A stretch of 64,000 nt of DNA from Flavobacteriaceae bacterium (GTDB lineage Bacteria; Bacteroidota; Bacteroidia; Flavobacteriales; Flavobacteriaceae), in the NCBI GenBank assembly GCA_947457615.1, contig CANGWK010000011.1, positions 1 to 64,000 on the forward strand. The letters run 5' to 3'. The translations under genes and the position numbers were made by a program. Each line of letters begins with the position of its first letter. The first letter of the stretch is position 1. Positions 59,015 to 64,000 of this stretch are shown one piece after another. Under the pieces are notes generated by a model. The model saw only the letters and a list, made by a program, of their open reading frames with translations. It was not told the origin of the DNA and did not search any database.

Positions 59015-59644
59015 TTATTTACAGTCTTTACCTATATCCTGCAAATACTCAAAAATGTAGCTCATTGATTCTTTCTTCATATCCATTTTCAAGTTGGAGT
59101 TGTTCTTTAATGTTTGAAACAATTTACTTGCATAACAATGTTCATCATAAGCCGTTAAACCTTGTGCTTTAATCAGATTATAAATCATAGTAACTGCAAA
59201 ACTATCCGGATATTTTCTCACAGCTTCTGCTGCAATCTCAAAAGCATCAGTAACATCAAAATAATTATCCATTGCTTTCATATAGCTAAAGCAAATTAAT
59301 TCATCTCTGGAGGCATACCATTTGAAAGCCATAAAATCACCACCAAATTCGGTTTTGTATTTTTTCTTGTTCATCACAAACATAAAATACATCTTGCTCA
59401 CCATCATTCCTTTATGTTCCCATCCAATAGCATTAATGATTGCCAACTTTATCTCTAAAGGATTAGTATCATTATCAATATAATCCATCATTTCGGTAGT
59501 TATTTTCCCTTTAGATATAGAAGCTTCTTGAACCATTGGAATATCCATATAAGCTTTGTAGAAATCAGTAGAAGTTAATGGGCTATCTGCAAAAACGAAG
59601 TTGATGGAGAAAGTTAAGAATAGGAGCAGGAGCAGGTTTTTCAT
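59015..59644 (-). CDS. Exported protein of unknown function
   Basis: 209 residues with a signal peptide (about 1-19, ...NFVFADS). Mature part is mostly helical, with no motif I know, and includes one cysteine pair (EHCYA, GKDCK). It is seven bases downstream of the small exported protein at 59652-60032, so both share a transcript. Confidence 0.75.
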   Translation of the reverse strand: MKNLLLLLFLTFSINFVFADSPLTSTDFYKAYMDIPMVQEASISKGKITTEMMDYIDNDTNPLEIKLAIINAIGWEHKGMMVSKMYFMFVMNKKKYKTEFGGDFMAFKWYASRDELICFSYMKAMDNYFDVTDAFEIAAEAVRKYPDSFAVTMIYNLIKAQGLTAYDEHCYASKLFQTLKNNSNLKMDMKKESMSYIFEYLQDIGKDCK

Positions 59645-59651
59645 TTTTATA

Positions 59652-60032
59652 TTAATTACAACTAGTTCCGTCAGAGTAATGCACCTTTGTTATTTTAACA
59701 ATAACGGCAGAAGCTCCCTTAATTCTTGGGCTACGTGCTAAAGTTTTTGTAAAACCCGAAGCAATAGGGCTAATTATACTAGTTGAATTAAAAGAAGAGT
59801 TATCAGACTTAATTAGTTCATTAGCATTGTTATAATAATTTACATCCCAATAAATTCCATCTACCGTTTTTTTGGAGTTATTTTTAAACGTTACACTATA
59901 CCCTAATAAATACCCAAAGCTGGTTGCTTTTGAAACATCACTAACATCTACTTTGCACAAACCCTTGTTTGATTGTGCGTTAATAGAATTGCCAAATAAA
60001 ATAATCATTGTAATAATAAGTAGGTTTTTCAT
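59652..60032 (-). CDS. Small exported beta-rich protein
   Basis: 126 residues with a signal peptide (about 1-19). The mature part is beta-rich (VTFKNNSKKTVDGIYWDV) and begins with a cysteine (GLC) and ends with one (SDGTSC), likely a disulphide. The pattern of alternating hydrophobic residues and N/S recalls FxLYD or DUF-type Ig-like domains; not assigned. Confidence 0.75.
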   Translation of the reverse strand: MKNLLIITMIILFGNSINAQSNKGLCKVDVSDVSKATSFGYLLGYSVTFKNNSKKTVDGIYWDVNYYNNANELIKSDNSSFNSTSIISPIASGFTKTLARSPRIKGASAVIVKITKVHYSDGTSCN

Positions 60033-60121
60033 AATTTTTTGTTTTTAATTAATTTTTAGGATTTACATTATGCATTTTTAGTATTTCGAGTTTTAATAAT
60101 TCTAGTAGTTTTTGTGTTAAT

Positions 60122-60283
60122 CTATTTTTTTGCTATTACAATAATCGCGATTATAATAACAATTATTATTAAAAATATTGTACCGCAACCAGAGCTTAGT
60201 GTATCTAAAAAATTATCTCCTTTTTTCCTTGATAATAGTCCAATTATAAAGGCTACGATTATTATTCCAATAAGTGTTCCCAT
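60122..60283 (-). CDS. 53-residue two-helix membrane protein
   Basis: Not reported by size-limited gene finders. MGTLIGIIIVAFIIGLL forms a first membrane helix, then SRKKGDNFLDTLSSGCG, a loop with basic residues, and a second helix of 17 mostly I and V residues, ending AKK. Starts ATG 60283. An opposite-strand ORF exists in the same DNA, but this one has a sensible membrane-protein layout. Family unknown to me. Confidence 0.6.
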   Translation of the reverse strand: MGTLIGIIIVAFIIGLLSRKKGDNFLDTLSSGCGTIFLIIIVIIIAIIVIAKK

Positions 60284-60351
60284 AGTATTGTTTTTAATCT
60301 ATTCCTTTGTTTGTGTCTTTTTTCATTTTTAACTATTTTAATCAATAACAA

Positions 60352-60858
60352 TTAAGGACCTATTCGTGTTAATTGCAAAGTGACTAATTGATTAGGTCCA
60401 ACATTGGCGTTTGGCCATAACCCTGTAGTTCTTAAGGTTAAACTTTCTAAGCCATCCGATATAATTTTAAAAATTCTAACACTTCCATTTACTTGAAATT
60501 TAATGTAACCTAAATCATAAATAGAATTATGATTGATTACTTCATAAAAATATTGGCGTTGCCAATGTGTCGCTCCTGTGCCTGTTGGTATAGGAAAAAA
60601 AGAAATTACACTATAATCTAAATGCCATCTGGTAAATCCAACATATATATCATCAATTGGAAAAATGTCATTAGTATTAATATAATGATCTCCAGGATTA
60701 TATATTATTTCCGTTGCGCTAGAAATGTTTTCTGTAGATTGTAATGTAATTTTATCAATTACATATTCCCCACTCAAACTAAGTAATTTTGGTTCTTGAT
60801 AAACTTCACAAGAATAAAACAAAGAACTGATTATAAGAACAAGGATTATTTTTTTCAT
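60352..60858 (-). CDS. Lipoprotein of unknown function
   Basis: 168 residues. Lipobox LFYSC puts the lipidated cysteine at residue 17. The mature part is beta-rich with paired aromatics (ending TLQLTRIGP); no family recognised. It is three bases downstream of the next lipoprotein gene (60862-61311), so they form a pair. Confidence 0.75.
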   Translation of the reverse strand: MKKIILVLIISSLFYSCEVYQEPKLLSLSGEYVIDKITLQSTENISSATEIIYNPGDHYINTNDIFPIDDIYVGFTRWHLDYSVISFFPIPTGTGATHWQRQYFYEVINHNSIYDLGYIKFQVNGSVRIFKIISDGLESLTLRTTGLWPNANVGPNQLVTLQLTRIGP

Positions 60859-60861
60859 AAT

Positions 60862-61311
60862 TTAAATTCTATTCATCCATAAATAATATTCTGTTGTGTT
60901 GGAAGATCCTGAGGATATATCCATAAATTTTATTCCATATATTTTACCATTTGTTATGTTGTTGGAAAGTATGGAGCCACTTAAATTTCCCCAAGGAGTC
61001 TCATAAAGGCTTAAATTGAATCCAGAACCTGTAGTGTATAAATGGTAAGTGTATTCAGTGCCATTATACTTATATTTAGTAGCGGTAATGAACTCTAAAC
61101 TATCATTAGCCGACATTACTTGTCCCATTGGGCCCACACGATAGTAAAATATTTTCCAAGTTTGCCCAATCAAATTTTGAGTAGTGTTTGTTCCAGCATT
61201 AATTGGCGTTGTTACAATTATTGGAGCAGTATTATCTATGGGTCCTTCATGCAGTTCAGGAATGTAACAAGATACTAGTAAAAGAAGAAATATATATATT
61301 AAATGTTTCAT
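60862..61311 (-). CDS. Lipoprotein of unknown function
   Basis: 149 residues. Lipobox LLVSC puts the lipidated cysteine at residue 15. The mature part is threonine- and asparagine-rich (NAGTNTTQNLIGQTWKIFYY) and beta-rich, resembling a lipocalin-like single domain. Forms a transcript with the lipoprotein at 60352. Confidence 0.75.
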   Translation of the reverse strand: MKHLIYIFLLLLVSCYIPELHEGPIDNTAPIIVTTPINAGTNTTQNLIGQTWKIFYYRVGPMGQVMSANDSLEFITATKYKYNGTEYTYHLYTTGSGFNLSLYETPWGNLSGSILSNNITNGKIYGIKFMDISSGSSNTTEYYLWMNRI

Positions 61312-61425
61312 ACTGTGTAAATAATTTTTTAATAATAACGAAATTAATTATTAATTAGTATTTTTTATTGCTAAAAACTGAATTTAGACATTACATAAAA
61401 CAATGTAAAACATTAAAAAAATGAA

Positions 61426-61854
61426 TTAATAATATCGAATTTTAACACCACTTGTGTCAAAATGTATCATGTGTCTAGAGAAATATCCTTTAGAAATATA
61501 GGTTCCAAAAGCACCAACTAATTCAGGATGATTTAATTCTATTAAATCATTTGCGTCCTCAATAATTTTAATGTCTTTAGAATTAAAAATGCCATCTCCA
61601 TTAATGTCAAATACATAAATATCAATTGCTATGCCTTTTAAATGGTTAGAATTTTTAACGGAATTAGTCAAAATCATATTGTACCATTTGAACCTTTTTC
61701 TGCTAATTACAAACCAATAATTTGAATACCCTTTCTTTGAGATTTCTTGCTTTATTAAATCAACTTTTTTATTAATTTCACTATTAGCAGGGAAAAAAAA
61801 TAAAAATTTAATTAGGATAATAAACAAAACTATTACTAATACTTTTTTTTTCAT
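61426..61854 (-). CDS. M15-like exported peptidase with calcium-loop motif
   Basis: 142 residues with an N-terminal membrane helix (about 4-22). H71 and D78 in SNHLKGIAIDIY and H131 in MIHFD match the M15/VanY zinc triad order. Between them D83-x-N85-x-D87-G fits a calcium-binding loop (DINGDGIFNSKD), which is unusual in this family. It directly abuts the upstream lipoprotein gene. Confidence 0.75.
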   Translation of the reverse strand: MKKKVLVIVLFIILIKFLFFFPANSEINKKVDLIKQEISKKGYSNYWFVISRKRFKWYNMILTNSVKNSNHLKGIAIDIYVFDINGDGIFNSKDIKIIEDANDLIELNHPELVGAFGTYISKGYFSRHMIHFDTSGVKIRYY

Positions 61855-62676
61855 TTAATTATTATATCCTTTTCCATAACAACTGTTGCATTGGTACCAC
61901 CCACCACTACAAGAAGATACATGACAAGCAGATGAAACTGGGCAGCTCCCATCGTAATTCCAATTTAACCCATAACCGGAACATCCAGAACATTTAATAT
62001 ATCCTGGTCTTGAATTTTCTTCATCTTTCCACCCGCCATAACAATTACCAGAATCATATTGCCCTCCTTCCCAAATTCTGAATTTAAATTTTCTATTACA
62101 GCTCGAACATAAATTACCATTTTCACTTGAAGTTGTATTTTCACTTGAATAAGAATCTTGTTCATTAGATTCATAGCTTGTTGAATTCGAAACTGGATTG
62201 CCATATCTAGGATCTGCGACTGGCTCTTTGTCAAAAAGAGAATAATGAAGAATTGGTTCCCCAGCCTCATCTAATAATCTTTCAACAATAATAAAGTCCC
62301 TTTTTGTATTTGAGGAAGCATCATAATTAGTAGGAGGTAGTTTAAATGAATTCCCATTAAAATCAGATATTATAAGTTCATTAAAAAGAACACAATTAGA
62401 AACAATTACTTTACTATCTTGAATTTGCCAGTTACCAACTTCTAAAACTTCACCTTCATCATTAAAAAATACCTTTATTACTCCTGCAACTTCAAATTGA
62501 ACAAACACTTTTCCATAATAAGAGTCTTCATATTTCCATGCCCCGATAAGACTAGATTCACTTAATGATTCTTGCCCATCAGAAGTATTCCCAATTCCAT
62601 TAGAAGATATTTTTCCATTGCAACTAGTAATAATTAAAATTAGGATAGTTAATAATATTGATATTAATTTTTTCAT
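61855..62676 (-). CDS. Cysteine-rich lipoprotein with DnaJ-type zinc-finger repeats
   Basis: 273 residues from ATG 62676; an ATG 33 bases upstream (62709) is less likely because a minus-strand -7 match (TAGTTTTG, 62709-62716) would put the transcript start below it. Lipobox ITSC (C19). An N-terminal lipocalin-like domain (SLIGAWKYEDSYYG...) is followed by a Ser/Asn-rich linker and a C-terminal region with CxxC pairs (CSSC, CSGCSGYG, CNSCYGKG) like the DnaJ zinc finger. No family recognised as a whole. Confidence 0.75.
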   Translation of the reverse strand: MKKLISILLTILILIITSCNGKISSNGIGNTSDGQESLSESSLIGAWKYEDSYYGKVFVQFEVAGVIKVFFNDEGEVLEVGNWQIQDSKVIVSNCVLFNELIISDFNGNSFKLPPTNYDASSNTKRDFIIVERLLDEAGEPILHYSLFDKEPVADPRYGNPVSNSTSYESNEQDSYSSENTTSSENGNLCSSCNRKFKFRIWEGGQYDSGNCYGGWKDEENSRPGYIKCSGCSGYGLNWNYDGSCPVSSACHVSSCSGGWYQCNSCYGKGYNN

Positions 62677-62708
62677 AAAAAAATATTTTAAAGTATTAAT
62701 ATTAACCA

Positions 62709-62716
62709 CAAAACTA
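62709..62716 (-). promoter_or_regulatory. Candidate -7 element for the cysteine-rich lipoprotein operon
   Basis: On the minus strand TAGTTTTG, a full TAnnTTTG match, 33 bases before the start codon at 62676. It supports the shorter of two possible starts. Confidence 0.45.
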
Positions 62717-62832
62717 TTAAAAAAATAACATTTTAAACATTTAAGCGAAAAAATAGTGTCAATAAATTTCTAACTAGTGCACAATTAAAAATAATTCATT
62801 ACGTTTTTAAAAAATAAATTTAGTTATAAAAT

Positions 62833-63387
62833 ATGTTGTCCATAAAAATAATCCTATTGGGTATTTCTCCATTTTGGAAATGGTGGTCTGTTTATATGGT
62901 CTCACTTGTAGTTATTTATTTAGTAGGAGTAATTATTGAGGAAAATAAAAAAACTACTACTAAATCAAAAAAAATAAACTTTAAGAAAGGTTATTCCTTA
63001 AACGTTGCAAAAGCAAGATTTGTTAATTTGGTAATTGAATGGTGCCAAAAGAATATGGAATTTCCTGCTCACCATAAGTATTATCCTACTGTTGAAATAA
63101 AATATTATAAAAGCAAAAAAAAATCTGGAGATTATTCATCTAGAAGTCGTGTAATAAGAATTTTTGTAAACAACCGCCAAACAATTGAAGAACTTGTAGA
63201 TACTTGTATTCATGAGTACGCCCATTACCTTCAAATGCCTAAGGAAATAAACCAATTAGAATATACAAAATATAATAAAACAAAGGGCTATTACAATAAT
63301 CCTTATGAAGTGGATGCCAGAAAAAAAGCAGCGTTTTACACTCCAAAATGCGTCAAAGACCTTCGAAAATTAGGTTATATTTCGTAA
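62833..63387 (+). CDS. Membrane-anchored HExxH putative metalloprotease
   Basis: 184 residues. One N-terminal membrane helix (about 17-35), a lysine-rich linker, then a domain with H127-E128-x-x-H131 in CIHEYAHYLQ and E159 in NNPYEVDARKKA, which would make it a gluzincin (third ligand glutamate). The layout (H-E-x-x-H-x-L, then E in a helix ~28 residues on) recalls SprT-like or ImmA-like folds, but no family is certain. Divergent from the lipoprotein operon. Confidence 0.75.
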   Translation: MLSIKIILLGISPFWKWWSVYMVSLVVIYLVGVIIEENKKTTTKSKKINFKKGYSLNVAKARFVNLVIEWCQKNMEFPAHHKYYPTVEIKYYKSKKKSGDYSSRSRVIRIFVNNRQTIEELVDTCIHEYAHYLQMPKEINQLEYTKYNKTKGYYNNPYEVDARKKAAFYTPKCVKDLRKLGYIS

Positions 63388-63494
63388 AATATTATTATAT
63401 TATTAAATAAAATTATAATAAACTAACAATTTTTACAATAATTTATATGTATTGTTAGTTATATATTAATATAATTCTTAAAAAAAATGTATTT

Positions 63495-64000
63495 ATGAAA
63501 AATTTCACATTCATTTTATTTCTTTTATTTGTTAACTTAATTGCAGCGCATGGTGCCAATAGTAGTATTTATACTTTAACCGTTGTTGATAATCATTCCA
63601 ATCCGGTTAGCAATTTACCTGTTACAATCATTGAAAAATTTTCGAAAGATAAAATCACAAAAAATACTAATGGAAATGGAAAAGTAGTTTTCGAAATAAG
63701 CTACGGTGAAGAATGGTCAATTAGTGTTGGTGAGATGAAAAATTGCCGAAATATTGAAATTCCTAAAAACGGAATTTTCACAGGTTCTGGAACTATTACT
63801 TATGATTTGGAAGATTATAAACGAAGACACAGACAATTATTTGACAGAAAACAAATTACTTTTATTGTAGAAGATCAAACTAAATTTTTTAAACCAAGCT
63901 ATGATCCAACTCAAGCTGCAGTCCAAATAAAAATTGTAGGTGAAGACGGGAAAGGGTTGCCGTTTTTTTTGGTTAATTTAACCTGTATTAAACTTTTTAA
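63495..64000 (+). CDS. Exported protein with carboxypeptidase-regulatory-like domain, 3' end outside window
   Basis: At least 168 residues, open to the window end. A signal peptide (about 1-18, ending IAAHGAN) precedes a beta-rich domain with VDNHSNPVSNLPVTIIE, TKNTNGNGKVVFEIS: the pattern of a transthyretin-like/CNA-B-type domain (start of the repeat: x-x-D-x-x-x-x-P-V-x-x-L-P-V). A second copy may begin near VQIKIVGEDGKGLPF. The rest, perhaps an enzymatic or surface part, is outside the window. Confidence 0.7.
   Translation, partial: MKNFTFILFLLFVNLIAAHGANSSIYTLTVVDNHSNPVSNLPVTIIEKFSKDKITKNTNGNGKVVFEISYGEEWSISVGEMKNCRNIEIPKNGIFTGSGTITYDLEDYKRRHRQLFDRKQITFIVEDQTKFFKPSYDPTQAAVQIKIVGEDGKGLPFFLVNLTCIKLF

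Noticed and set aside
60114..60332. Plus-strand 72-residue ORF
   Set aside because: The opposite strand gives a better-formed two-helix membrane protein in the same DNA.

Overview
The window is a contiguous 64-kb piece of a low-GC Bacteroidota chromosome, almost certainly a member of the Flavobacteriaceae (Flavobacterium-like). The evidence is the rpoB-rpoC-DUF3467 order, promoters of the TTTG/TAnnTTTG type (one perfect copy stands before tRNA-Val), the lack of Shine-Dalgarno sites, a protein with a type IX secretion (Por) C-terminal domain, the long form of GAPDH, MiaE, and an UpxY-type NusG paralogue beside a polysaccharide locus.

Regions. (1) 1-30.4 kb is mostly housekeeping: rpoB (5' end outside the window), rpoC, DUF3467, aconitase, long GAPDH, HtrA-type protease, an operon dapF-GNAT-mltG-DUF2279, a secreted lysozyme-fold protein, an RsmI-like methyltransferase with a low-MW tyrosine phosphatase, dnaA with one perfect DnaA box overlapping its promoter, a thioesterase, IMPACT protein, HAD phosphatase with ribD, GNAT with prmC, a MacB-like permease, hisS, a T9SS YHYH protein and a glycosyltransferase. 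(2) 30.4-52 kb: miaE, then a 20-kb minus-strand exopolysaccharide locus transcribed from about 51.3 kb down to 31.1 kb. It holds a Wzx flippase, nine glycosyltransferases, three left-handed beta-helix acyltransferases, a pyruvyltransferase, a Wzy-like polymerase, an OatA-like acyltransferase broken by two frameshifts, a 52-residue membrane protein, Wza-like export lipoprotein and Wzc tyrosine autokinase. An UpxY/NusG-like antiterminator is divergent from it, and the leader between them contains a hairpin. (3) 52-54.9 kb: a structured intergenic repeat, ExbD/ExbB, folC and tRNA-Val(UAC). (4) 55-64 kb is an accessory region of small exported proteins: a tandem triplet of a family I do not recognise, small lipoproteins, and several predicted cell-wall hydrolases or metalloproteases (DUF5715/M15-like, YkuD_2 L,D-transpeptidase, archaemetzincin, an M15-like protein with a calcium-loop motif, a membrane-anchored HExxH protein). 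It ends with an exported protein cut by the window edge.

How the parts fit: the polysaccharide locus looks like a complete Wzx/Wzy pathway except for the priming sugar-phosphate transferase and nucleotide-sugar genes, which must be elsewhere. The divergent UpxY protein is the obvious candidate for keeping polymerase moving through a 20-kb operon. The 55-64 kb island is the least explained part; nearly every product carries an export signal or membrane anchor and several carry peptidoglycan- or peptide-cleaving motifs. I saw no insertion sequences, phage genes, CRISPR arrays, restriction systems or known defence systems.
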